DNA of 64,000 nucleotides, taken from positions 1 through 64,000 of the IMG/VR virus record IMGVR_UViG_3300018891_000001; one strand, given 5' to 3'. The notes below the pieces were generated by a model that was given only the letters and a program-made list of their open reading frames with translations, was not told where the DNA came from and searched no databases. Positions 21,714-29,142 of this stretch are shown piece after piece. The stretch is from a virus. Every line of letters starts with the position of its first letter. The first letter of the stretch is position 1. Both the position numbers and the translations under genes were made by a program.

Positions 21714-22344
21714 TGAACCCAGAAGAGTAGATTTGCGGTTTTTAGATGTTCCTCCGATGTGGAGAGCCTTTCATGAAAGTACAGAACATAAAATCAGTAT
21801 ATTTGCAGGAAGGCAAATGGGGAAAACATATAACTTAGCTTTACGGGCTGTTCGCTCTATGTATGATTGTGTCGTGTATGTGCGTGATCATTATATGGTA
21901 AAGAGTATGGCCAACTTGATTGCTGATCTCAGTCCAGAATCTCCTGTCATAAGGATGTGTTCGAATTATGCTAGTGTTATATTGGGTACCGGGAGACACA
22001 TTGACATTTATGCCTTTTCTGCACCTAACATCCGTGGAAAACGATTTATGATGAAAGAAGTTTTGATAGATGAGTTCGATTGCGAAAGGTTTGAAATATT
22101 GTTAGAAAGAGTAAAGTTTGAGCTCGATCGTGCGATACATGTAGTATGTGTAGGAACTCCAAGTATAAGTCCTGACACACCGGGAAAACGATGGTTTAAG
22201 GAATCAGGAACAAAATATTATATTGATATGATTCATGTTCCAGAAGATATGGAGCAATGGGCACATGTATATGAATATCGTCCGAGTGCTCTCCAGAATG
22301 TTATTGATCGTCTTCCACCATTAGAGTATGATTATTCTTTTTAA
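21682..22344 (+). CDS. Terminase-like P-loop ATPase without nuclease domain
   Basis: 220 aa; GTG start after GAAGGGGAG. Walker A GRQMGKT at 43-49, Walker B EVLIDEFD (DE at 130-131), coupling-type VCVGTPS near 157. These match the ATPase half of large terminases (FtsK/HerA-like fold seen also in the true terminase at 29143). The protein stops before any RNase H-fold nuclease. It may be a second packaging or DNA-translocating ATPase, or a degraded terminase copy. It lies 6.8 kb upstream of the real large terminase gene. Confidence 0.65.
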   Translation: MELIAQYIEIDEPRRVDLRFLDVPPMWRAFHESTEHKISIFAGRQMGKTYNLALRAVRSMYDCVVYVRDHYMVKSMANLIADLSPESPVIRMCSNYASVILGTGRHIDIYAFSAPNIRGKRFMMKEVLIDEFDCERFEILLERVKFELDRAIHVVCVGTPSISPDTPGKRWFKESGTKYYIDMIHVPEDMEQWAHVYEYRPSALQNVIDRLPPLEYDYSF

Positions 22345-22361
22345 TTTTTTCTATAAAACTA

Positions 22362-22390
22362 TTGAAATGCATTACAAGAAATAGTATATT
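22362..22390 (+). promoter_or_regulatory. Promoter of the structured RNA unit
   Basis: TTGAAA (22362-22367), 17-nt spacer, TATATT (22385-22390). The spacer carries AATGCATTACA (22366-22376), a half-matching copy of the TGTAATGCATTACA operator. Transcription would start near 22396, at the 5' end of the long non-coding unit. Confidence 0.7.
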
Positions 22391-22736
22391 ATAGATGGGT
22401 GGTTTATTCCGATTACGGCACATGGATATGTGCTTCTCCTCTCCCAATTGTCTGGCGGTTATCGCCGTTTCCGGAGGGCCCACTCATCAACCACATCCTC
22501 TTTAATTATATATTTTTGGAGTGGGCCTACTTAAATCTGATACATGGGTAGATCATGAATTGTAGCGGTAAGACACTCCTGCTTAGGAGACACCAGACAG
22601 GTGGCAAACATCATACATGAAAGGCTTTTCTTGTTTGAGCCTTATCAAGCAAGTGGTGAGCCATTTGAAATAACCCTTTCATATTTATAGCCATGAAGGA
22701 ACACACTCCAGTAACCCACGGGTCTGGAGTCCCCAT

Positions 22737-22811
22737 TGCCTAGTAGCTCAGTGGTAGAGCAATCGGCTGTTAACCGATCGGTCGCAGGTTCGAATCCTGC
22801 CTAGGCAGCCA
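22737..22811 (+). tRNA. tRNA-Asn (GUU)
   Basis: Complete cloverleaf: acceptor TGCCTAG/CTAGGCA, D arm with AGCTCAGTGGTAGAGC, anticodon stem CGGCT/ACCG-type with loop CTGTTAA (anticodon GTT), T arm GCAGG-TTCGAAT-CCTGC, discriminator G and an encoded CCA (22809-22811). Well-formed, so probably functional. It sits in the middle of the structured RNA unit, a layout reported for some ornate phage RNAs. Confidence 0.97.
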
Positions 22812-23756
22812 ACCTCTATTCTAAAAGATTGAAATAAATTATACAGTGGCTGAATAATGGATTGGCAGTCCATAAGGCAGTCATGATGCCTGGGATGAGA
22901 AACAGTTGTCTGAGATGGCAGAGATCATCCTTTGAGACTTGATGAAGTCGAATGGTATGTAGGTGTTCCATTTATATAAGAAGCTTAATGCACTCTAGCT
23001 GGCCGGCGTGATAGGGGAGGATAAAGAGTGGTTAATACGTAATCCCACGCCCCAACGGTAAAGCGTTATCGTGGTTGATGTGTTGAAAGGCACTATAAGG
23101 CACGCTAGAGGTGCTGTCGCATAAAACCACGAACTCGATGGACTAGTATACAGTATGTGACATTTGAATCTAATCCACGCCATGTGACAGTTATGGGTAA
23201 TCAATCCCATCCAAGATAACGAGGTAATGTGGAGTAGGAGTAGCTAACCTACAAGAGCATTATTCTCCTTGGTGGCAGAAAGAAGTGCTTATATAAATGG
23301 TTGGAGGTGGAATCCTCCTTGTATAATTTATTTGAGTCTTTTAGTAAGAGGCTCAAGTGTTTTGATACTATGGGTTGTAAAGCCCACCACCTTTCTTTTT
23401 TGTATATAAGTCAACAACTCCTTTCGACATGGCAGGATTTTTTCCTCATTATTAAGGTATTATGAGTGAGGTTTTTGCCTGCCACACCATATTAATAGTT
23501 ACACCAATTTAGGTGTTAACTATAGATTCATACCTTGTACGACGCATTAATAATACCTCCGGGGCATATAAGAGGGAGATTTTTACTGTTGGTCTGCACA
23601 GGTTTTTGCTCCCCGCCCTAAAGGGCATTCGAGGTTTTTATGACATCTCCTTTTTCCCTTGAGTGCCTTTTAGGGTGTGGGGTATATGCTCAATCCCAAC
23701 TGCCCACCTCTAGGTATTGTTGTGTCTTACGAGTAACTTGTGCCAATTTGAATGGG

Positions 23757-23802
23757 AAAAAGCACTAGAACGTGTATAGATTCTAGTGCTTTTTCTTTTT
23801 TT
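23757..23802 (+). terminator. Strong intrinsic terminator
   Basis: AAAAAGCACTAGAA (23757-23770) pairs with TTCTAGTGCTTTTT (23781-23794), 10-nt loop, then a T-rich tract. It closes the structured RNA unit; the A/T symmetry could let it work in both directions. Confidence 0.93.
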
Positions 23803-23883
23803 ATTTTTTAGATTTATTAATTTTATATTTTAATAATTTATTTTTTAAGTTTTTATTTTTTCTTGTAATGCTCGTCTATAGTA

Positions 23884-23912
23884 TTGAAAACCTAGGGAAA
23901 CTGTGGTAATAT
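23884..23912 (+). promoter_or_regulatory. Promoter of the partition cassette
   Basis: TTGAAA (23884-23889), 17-nt spacer, TAATAT (23907-23912). The spacer holds the AAACCTAGGGAAA motif (23888-23900). Four 9-bp repeats begin 9 nt after the -10 box, so the adaptor bound there would repress this promoter, as in parMRC loci. Confidence 0.75.
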
Positions 23913-23921
23913 TATCATCAG

Positions 23922-23957
23922 TTAGACATATTAGACAAATTAGACAGGATAGACAAA
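23922..23957 (+). repeat. Centromere-like tandem repeats (parC)
   Basis: Four tandem 9-bp units with TTAGACA at 23922, 23931 and 23940 and ATAGACA at 23949, exactly 9 nt apart. They lie between promoter and start codon of the actin-like gene. Iterons in this position are the usual ParR-binding centromere of type II partition systems. Confidence 0.75.
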
Positions 23958-23974
23958 AAATGGAGGTATGATAA

Positions 23975-25162
23975 ATGATGCAAACTGAATATCGTGCTAA
24001 GCCAGGAAAAGCTTCCAAGAAGCAAGTAGAATCGATGCCTTTGTTGGTATCTATTGATGTAGGTTTTGGTGAATTGAAACGGTTATCCAATATCTTTCCG
24101 CACCCAGTAGCGATTCCAAGTGCAGTGGTTCCTGGGGCAAAACCAGCATCTAGTCGTTTATTTGAGCTTCAAACGATTGATGATGATAGTTTGATTGTCA
24201 CAACAGAAGATGGAACATTCTTTGTTGGAAAGCAAGCCATGCATGTGCCAACAAGCGGAAGTAAGCGTACACAGGTGCGTGATCGTGCAAATGACATGAT
24301 GAGTCGTGTACTATTCCAAACAGGCATTGCGTTAAGTGTTCCACATGAAGATGGAGAGTACAAGGTATTTGTTGTAACAGGGCTACCAAATGATGATTAC
24401 GATTTATCCGTGAAAAAGAATCTAGAAGAATTCTTGCATCGCTCTTTTGTTGTGCAATTCCATCTTAGTGAAACACGCACGATTACAAAAACCATTCATG
24501 TGGTTGGAGTTGAAATTTTACGTCAGCCGGAAGGTTCGGTGACTTATAATCAGTTTGATTTTGATGTAGAACGCTTCCTAGTTCCAAGTCCAAATGCTCG
24601 TCGCACATTAGGTATTATTGATTTTGGTCATTTTACGACAGATTACGCTTTATTCCGTGATGGTATTTTGATTGAAGATGCAACCATCAATGGGTCTGCT
24701 GTAGGAGTGACGGAGGTTTATAATAAGCTGCGTCGTCGTCTTATTGTAAAATTTGATGAAATGGGATATGAATACCGTCCAACGGATGAAGATTTGGATA
24801 TGGCGGTGCGTACGCATAAGATTCATTATATGAATCAGGAGTTTGATGTATCTAAGGAAGTCCAAGAAAGTGCTAAAGAAGTGGCAGCCATTATTGCAAA
24901 AGAAGTATTGGATGCATGGGGGAACGAGACAAATCGATTGGAATCTATTATCGTTTCCGGTGGCGGCTCTCACGTCTTTTCGAATTACTTGTTAGAGGAG
25001 TTTAAGATTCGTAAAAAACAAGGTTTCCATGTGATTGATGCACCACAATTTAGTAATGTCATTGGATTCTATATGTACGGTTGCATTGCGTTATCTGATG
25101 AATATTCATCTGAAGCACTCTTTAGTGAATATATTAATCCAGTATTTGTGGAGGCTTTATAA
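23975..25162 (+). CDS. parM: ParM/Alp-family actin-like ATPase
   Basis: 395 aa; ATG after TGGAGG. Actin-fold nucleotide motifs: phosphate-1 LVSIDVGFGE (Asp28), phosphate-2 LGIIDFGHFTTDYALF (Asp216), adenosine motif IIVSGGGSHVF (Gly329-331). Length and motif spacing fit ParM/AlfA/Alp plasmid-segregation filaments rather than MreB or FtsA. It polymerises with ATP and pushes or pulls DNA copies apart. Upstream iterons and a downstream small basic adaptor complete the cassette. Alternatives: filament for positioning phage DNA in the cell. Fold assignment is strong; role is inferred from context. Confidence 0.85.
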   Translation: MMQTEYRAKPGKASKKQVESMPLLVSIDVGFGELKRLSNIFPHPVAIPSAVVPGAKPASSRLFELQTIDDDSLIVTTEDGTFFVGKQAMHVPTSGSKRTQVRDRANDMMSRVLFQTGIALSVPHEDGEYKVFVVTGLPNDDYDLSVKKNLEEFLHRSFVVQFHLSETRTITKTIHVVGVEILRQPEGSVTYNQFDFDVERFLVPSPNARRTLGIIDFGHFTTDYALFRDGILIEDATINGSAVGVTEVYNKLRRRLIVKFDEMGYEYRPTDEDLDMAVRTHKIHYMNQEFDVSKEVQESAKEVAAIIAKEVLDAWGNETNRLESIIVSGGGSHVFSNYLLEEFKIRKKQGFHVIDAPQFSNVIGFYMYGCIALSDEYSSEALFSEYINPVFVEAL

Positions 25163-25350
25163 TGGCAAAGGATAGATTATACGCTCGAATTCGGGAAGAC
25201 GACGTAATCATTCGAGAGCATTTTGCCAATATTAAGCCGAGTGACCATCCATATGAAATTAGAAGATTATTAGAAAAAGCGATACTGATTGAAAGAAAAG
25301 AGAAGGAAATACTTGAAAAAGTGGAAATTCGCATAGGGCAGGACTCATAA
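25162..25350 (+). CDS. parR: Putative ParR-like DNA-binding adaptor
   Basis: 62 aa; ATG overlaps the TAA of the actin-like gene (TAATG), so the two are translated together. RLYARIREDDVIIREHF reads as a beta strand plus helix of a ribbon-helix-helix fold, followed by YEIRRLLEKAILIERKEKE, a second helix with a charged tail. Shorter than most ParR proteins (about 90-120 aa). The call rests mainly on position and size. It would bind the 9-bp repeats at 23922 and cap the filament. Confidence 0.6.
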   Translation: MAKDRLYARIREDDVIIREHFANIKPSDHPYEIRRLLEKAILIERKEKEILEKVEIRIGQDS

Positions 25351-25367
25351 TCGGGTCCTGCCTTTTT
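25337..25367 (+). terminator. Intrinsic terminator of the partition cassette
   Basis: GGCAGGAC (25337-25344) pairs with GTCCTGCC (25355-25362), then TTTTT. The upstream stem overlaps the stop codon of the small adaptor gene. Confidence 0.92.
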
Positions 25368-25424
25368 GTATGAGCGGACACCCAATTACAGAAAAAATTC
25401 AAGACCTAGTAAAATAATGGTTAA

Positions 25425-25492
25425 GGAGATACTGCACCACCTCATATAGCACCGATGGGGATTAGGAGGATTGAGATGGGTATCTCCTTTTT
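25425..25492 (+). terminator. Terminator or attenuator before the packaging genes
   Basis: GGAGATAC (25425-25432) pairs with GTATCTCC (25480-25487), followed by TTTTT; an inner CCACCTCA/TGAGATGG helix extends it (one mismatch). It lies 27 nt upstream of the small-terminase-like start, inside what would be its leader, so it may control entry into the late genes. Confidence 0.6.
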
Positions 25493-25518
25493 GTGTACAC
25501 AAAAGGGAGGAACAAACG

Positions 25519-26268
25519 ATGAGTAAAACAGGACCAAAAACGGAGGCAGGATTGCAAGCTGTTTCAGAACACGCCCGTAATCTGGATCACTCTGCATGGA
25601 CTCAAAATCCAGAAGCCGTTCAAGCTATTGAGATAGCTAAACGATTACGCCAAACCAAACATGGCATGTATGCTGCGGTGCCGATTATTTGTAAAGCGGA
25701 AGCTTGCCCGTATGCAGAAGCATGTGAATTGCAGCAAATGGGGCTTGCTCCATACGGAGAAAAATGTCCAATGGAGATTGCGGCTATTGAGGATTTATTT
25801 CAGCGATATTGTCATGATATGAAAATTGATCCGACAGACCCCGCTCAACAAGTAGACGCTATTATGGTCAAAGAAGTCGTAGACTTAGATATTGCCATGC
25901 TTCGATGTGATAAAAAAATTGCCATTAGTGCAGATTATATTATTGAGAACGTAGTCGGAGTTAACGAGGATGGAGAGGCCATTACTCGTCAAGAATTGCA
26001 TCCGTTAACAGAGTATAAAGAAAAGCTACGAGCCCAAAAGTATAAAACATTGAGTTTATTGAACTCTACACGAAAAGATAAACAAGGTTCTAAAGTGCAT
26101 GTGGTTCTTGACCCATCCGAACGAGCAGCTCAATTGATTAAATTGAAAGAGGACATGAAGCTGATTGAACAACAAGAGGAAGATGCGGAAAAAGCGTATT
26201 ATGAAAAAATGCGTCGTTTACAAAAGACTGTGATTGATGTCGAACCGATTATCGAAGATGCGGAATAA
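25519..26268 (+). CDS. Putative small terminase subunit with Cys cluster
   Basis: 249 aa from the ATG at 25519 (GGGAGG). The N-terminus SKTGPKTEAGLQAVSEHA resembles starts of phage small terminases. Residues about 58-90 hold CKAEACPYAEACEL and EKCPME, four Cys that could bind zinc or an Fe-S cluster. The C-terminus is a long charged coiled coil (LIKLKEDMKLIEQQEEDAEK), fit for oligomerisation. Position at the head of the packaging module supports the call; sequence alone does not prove it. Confidence 0.5.
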   Translation: MSKTGPKTEAGLQAVSEHARNLDHSAWTQNPEAVQAIEIAKRLRQTKHGMYAAVPIICKAEACPYAEACELQQMGLAPYGEKCPMEIAAIEDLFQRYCHDMKIDPTDPAQQVDAIMVKEVVDLDIAMLRCDKKIAISADYIIENVVGVNEDGEAITRQELHPLTEYKEKLRAQKYKTLSLLNSTRKDKQGSKVHVVLDPSERAAQLIKLKEDMKLIEQQEEDAEKAYYEKMRRLQKTVIDVEPIIEDAE

Positions 26269-26282
26269 AAAGGAGGGATAGT

Positions 26283-26774
26283 ATGAGACAGGCATTTAGA
26301 AACGCCTTTTATCGTTCAGTCTTGAATCGGGCGACTCCCTATCAAAAAACCGACTTAAAAGAAAATGCGAAAGAGCTAAAAACGCACTTCAGAGAAATAG
26401 GAGAAACCGTCCGAAATCATGTCAGAGATAATTATAACCCCAAAGATCCTTTCTTTATGAAAGATCCTCAAGGACGCAACATTAATAACTTATGGACCGG
26501 ATACAAGCTCGGTGGAAAAGGAAATTTACTAGCTGCAGGAAGCATCTTAGGTGGAGGTACAATTATCGCCACCAATCCACGTCATTATCAATCTTTGTAT
26601 AATCAAGCATATTACATTCCAGCCATGAGCGAAGAATTGGATGTAGAATCATTGCCTTCTACACGAGCGGATGGAGTAGGATATCAAGCAGCAATAGGAA
26701 ACAATCCTATGTTAACTACATCAGGTGATTTGGTGTTTGCGATGCACAAAACTCGTCATACCGGTCAATTTTAA
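26283..26774 (+). CDS. Hypothetical Gly-rich protein of the pre-terminase cluster
   Basis: 163 aa; ATG after GGAGGG. Basic N-terminal helix (RNAFYRSVLNRATPYQKTDL), then a Gly-rich hydrophobic segment (LLAAGSILGGGTIIATN, about 81-97). It shares with the next five genes the combination of amphipathic helices and a Gly-rich membrane-like stretch. Possibly an internal head or ejection protein; unproven. Confidence 0.5.
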   Translation: MRQAFRNAFYRSVLNRATPYQKTDLKENAKELKTHFREIGETVRNHVRDNYNPKDPFFMKDPQGRNINNLWTGYKLGGKGNLLAAGSILGGGTIIATNPRHYQSLYNQAYYIPAMSEELDVESLPSTRADGVGYQAAIGNNPMLTTSGDLVFAMHKTRHTGQF

Positions 26775-26787
26775 AGGAGGTGTATAA

Positions 26788-27228
26788 ATGGCAGGAGTTC
26801 AGCAATCACCTAACAATGCCGAAGGCCGTATTCATGAATTAAATAAAAAGGGGATTCGATTAGGTGGCGGTCTATTAAACTACGGTTTTATTGGTTTGGA
26901 TACGGCTTTGCGAATGAAGGAAGGAGAATCCGCTCCTGTGGCAGTAGGGAAAGCTCTCTTAACCAATGCAGCTTTATCATTGCTTCCGGGTGGTTTACCG
27001 GCTGCACTAGGAGTTATGGCTGTTGCCTCTGCTCCGGAATTGATGAATCAACTGGACCAAGCTGCCGGAGCTATAAATGCAAAGAAACGTCAATTTGGTG
27101 GGAACTTTCAAGAATCGGAATCTCAATTACGGATGATGCAACAGGGGTTATCTCGCATGCAAAATGCTCGGATGCATGCCGTTCGAAAAATGGCCAATCA
27201 TGCAAGAGGAGCACAAAAGGTGTATTAG
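26788..27228 (+). CDS. Hypothetical Gly/Ala-rich protein
   Basis: 146 aa; ATG after AAAGGAGG. Two hydrophobic Gly/Ala/Leu stretches (about 28-40 and 55-85; LLPGGLPAALGVMAVASAPE) and a basic Gln/Met/Arg-rich helix at the end (QLRMMQQGLSRMQNARMHAV). The second of six consecutive small proteins with membrane-like segments before the terminase. Confidence 0.5.
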   Translation: MAGVQQSPNNAEGRIHELNKKGIRLGGGLLNYGFIGLDTALRMKEGESAPVAVGKALLTNAALSLLPGGLPAALGVMAVASAPELMNQLDQAAGAINAKKRQFGGNFQESESQLRMMQQGLSRMQNARMHAVRKMANHARGAQKVY

Positions 27229-27246
27229 AAGGAGAGGTGAAAAGAA

Positions 27247-27855
27247 ATGGCAGTTGCAAGCAATGAGCCTTATCAGCGAGTGTCACGAGATAATGGTGTC
27301 TTTGATGGAATGTTTATTGGCATGGCGGTTGCAGCAGGTGGAGCTAGTGCAGGTGTCTTTGGTGCTCGTATGAATTATAACGGCATTGATAAATCTGTGC
27401 AAGCAGCACAAGGCCGAATTAATGCAGGGCTAGAGGCACTTAGTAGTCGGGAGCAAAAGGCATTAGAACGATATGATAATAAGATTGATCGCATCATTAA
27501 CCGAGAGCGCACAGCAGGTGTGACCGGTAATGTAAATTCTCGTTTAGAGAGACGTAATCAAAAGAAATTAATGAACAATCCAAATATAGTAAATTTATAT
27601 AATAAGTATTTTGTAGAGAAGCCTCTTAATCGATTAGAAAGAAATCATCAAAAGACAATGGAACGAATTCGAACGGATTTTAATCGACTGGTTGAACAAA
27701 ATGCTCATTTTGAAGATCCTTCATATATCAATAATCAAAAAGCCAATCATATTTATCGCAAGCATATGGGCGGTTGGAAGAATGCCGCTATTATTGGAGC
27801 GAGTGCTGTGATTGGTGGTGGTATTGGCATGATTACAGACGCATTGATGGAATAA
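27247..27855 (+). CDS. SNxPxQR-family protein (largest member)
   Basis: 202 aa; ATG after AAGGAGAGG. N-terminal SNEPYQRV, then a Gly/Ala-rich hydrophobic segment (about 19-40), a long basic helical middle, and a C-terminal Gly-rich hydrophobic stretch (AAIIGASAVIGGGIGMITDA). Three following genes share the N-terminal SN-P-QR motif and the C-terminal Gly-rich segment, so they are paralogs. Unknown family; membrane-active virion protein is one reading. Confidence 0.55.
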   Translation: MAVASNEPYQRVSRDNGVFDGMFIGMAVAAGGASAGVFGARMNYNGIDKSVQAAQGRINAGLEALSSREQKALERYDNKIDRIINRERTAGVTGNVNSRLERRNQKKLMNNPNIVNLYNKYFVEKPLNRLERNHQKTMERIRTDFNRLVEQNAHFEDPSYINNQKANHIYRKHMGGWKNAAIIGASAVIGGGIGMITDALME

Positions 27856-27870
27856 TTTAAAGAGGGGTGA

Positions 27871-28278
27871 ATGACAGTGTTAGCAAGTAACCAACCATAT
27901 CAACGAGTAGATGATGGAGTTGGCGCAGGTCTTGTCACAGGAGCCATTCTTGGTAAGATGGCTCACGGAGCTGTAGGAATGGGACTTGGATATAAAGCTA
28001 TTCAAGCATCTGGAGGGATTGATGCGCTTACTGAAAGAACAACAAGGGATATGGAGCGTTTTCAAAGGATGACCAAAACTCCAAAACAACAAATGTTTGC
28101 AGGAATAAGGGTGGCAGATAGAGCAGCAAGAAAAGCTATTGATAGCATGGATGACGGGCTTCTTAAAAATGTTGCAAGAACCGGATATGGAAGTACGAAA
28201 CGTGCCATGATTTCCGGCGGTCTTAGTGTTTTAGCCGGAAGTATACTGGGAGCTAGTATTGATGCGATGAATGATTAA
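27871..28278 (+). CDS. SNxPxQR-family protein
   Basis: 135 aa; start ATG at 27871 or GTG at 27877 (GAGGGG site favours the latter spacing). N-terminal SNQPYQRV; Gly-rich segment at about 17-45; C-terminal RAMISGGLSVLAGSILGASI. Clear paralog of the flanking genes by both end motifs. Confidence 0.55.
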   Translation: MTVLASNQPYQRVDDGVGAGLVTGAILGKMAHGAVGMGLGYKAIQASGGIDALTERTTRDMERFQRMTKTPKQQMFAGIRVADRAARKAIDSMDDGLLKNVARTGYGSTKRAMISGGLSVLAGSILGASIDAMND

Positions 28279-28291
28279 GGAGGGATCATAT

Positions 28292-28714
28292 ATGCCATTA
28301 GATAGTAATCGTCCAGTGCAAAGAGTAAATAATGGTGGAGATGGTATTTGGGATGGTGCTGGATGGGGGATAGTTGCTGGCACAGGAGCAACAGCCCTTG
28401 CTTATGGTGCCTCTGTTCACGGAGCTAAGCATCTCCGAGATTTGAATACTACGTTAACAGGCGTGAGACAAGGCAAATTGTATGAGAAGAATGCTCGATG
28501 GGCGGCATTTGGAAAACGCCATTATTCAGAAGCAGCATTACAAACCAAAGCTCTCAAAATGGAGCAACGAGCGGCACGAATGAATTCTATGTTAGGAAAT
28601 GTACAAAAAGCTGGTGATTTTGCATTCGGTTCGTCCAAGCGAGCTATCATTTCAGGGGCTACAGGATTGCTAGGTGGTATGATAGCAGGAACTATTACAG
28701 ACTCCATGAATTAG
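28292..28714 (+). CDS. SNxPxQR-family protein
   Basis: 140 aa from the ATG at 28292 (AAGGAGGG). N-terminal SNRPVQRV; Gly/Ala-rich hydrophobic segment near 25-45; C-terminal SSKRAIISGATGLLGGMIAG, closely matching STKRAMISGGLSVLAGSILG of the preceding paralog. Basic helical centre. Confidence 0.55.
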   Translation: MPLDSNRPVQRVNNGGDGIWDGAGWGIVAGTGATALAYGASVHGAKHLRDLNTTLTGVRQGKLYEKNARWAAFGKRHYSEAALQTKALKMEQRAARMNSMLGNVQKAGDFAFGSSKRAIISGATGLLGGMIAGTITDSMN

Positions 28715-28726
28715 TGGGTGATTTGG

Positions 28727-29131
28727 ATGTTAGTTTCTAATCAACCAATTCAACGTATTCATGCCCAAGAGGATAGTAATAGTACCTTGTACCGGAATAT
28801 AGGGGTTCATGTAGGATTAGGTGTTGCTATGCAAGCTGGACAAGAAATGACTCTTCAAACCTTATATCGAAGCACCAAAAATCCCAAATTAAAAGAAAGT
28901 CTCCGAACGGCTTTATATGTGGATTCAAACATTCAAGAGTCAGGTATCGTGAATCCCATTACAGGTACGAATTATTACGCCAAAATGAAAGAGGGAAAAT
29001 TGAAAAATCTTATCGGGAAAATTCCTGTGTATGGTCAAAGTACATTCAAAGGCCGTGCATTAGGTTATGGAATGGCAGTTGGAGGAGGAATACTGTCAGG
29101 AATATTACAGACCCAAATTACTAAGCAATAA
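28727..29131 (+). CDS. SNxPxQR-family protein (divergent member)
   Basis: 134 aa from the ATG at 28727 (GGGTGA). N-terminal SNQPIQRI, then a less conserved centre; C-terminal Gly-rich segment (LGYGMAVGGGILSGILQTQI). Ends 11 nt before the terminase start. Confidence 0.55.
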   Translation: MLVSNQPIQRIHAQEDSNSTLYRNIGVHVGLGVAMQAGQEMTLQTLYRSTKNPKLKESLRTALYVDSNIQESGIVNPITGTNYYAKMKEGKLKNLIGKIPVYGQSTFKGRALGYGMAVGGGILSGILQTQITKQ

Positions 29132-29142
29132 CGGGTGACAGT

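Larger units (their letters stand above)
22395..23802 (+). ncRNA. Large ornate structured RNA with embedded tRNA
   Basis: About 1.4 kb with no gene except tRNA-Asn, bounded by a promoter (22362) and an intrinsic terminator (23757). Helices fill it: GCACAT-GGAT-ATGTGC, GGCCCACTC/GAGTGGGCC (22477-22485 / 22519-22527), ACTCCAG/CTGGAGT just before the tRNA (22705-22730), GACTT-GATG-AAGTC near 22936, TGGCAGG/CCTGCCA (23430-23483), ATAGTT-ACACC hairpin (23495-23523). A 19-bp helix (23616-23634 / 23657-23675) has three G-U pairs that are valid only on the plus strand. GGAGAT (23575-23580) pairs with ATCTCC (23645-23650) inside that helix's loop, a pseudoknot. It resembles in style the GOLLD/ROOL RNAs of phages; identity untested. 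Confidence 0.65.

Noticed and set aside
22559-22615. A possible second tRNA (Ser-like, GCT anticodon) upstream of tRNA-Asn
   Set aside because: The segment has a D-arm-like GTAGCGGTAAGAC and a CTCCTGCTTAGGAG hairpin, but the loop length is wrong, no T arm (TTCGAAT) follows, and acceptor halves do not pair. It is better read as part of the structured RNA.
22995-23210. A 71-codon leftward ORF inside the large RNA
   Set aside because: No ribosome site; it is opposite to the plus-strand helices with G-U pairs.
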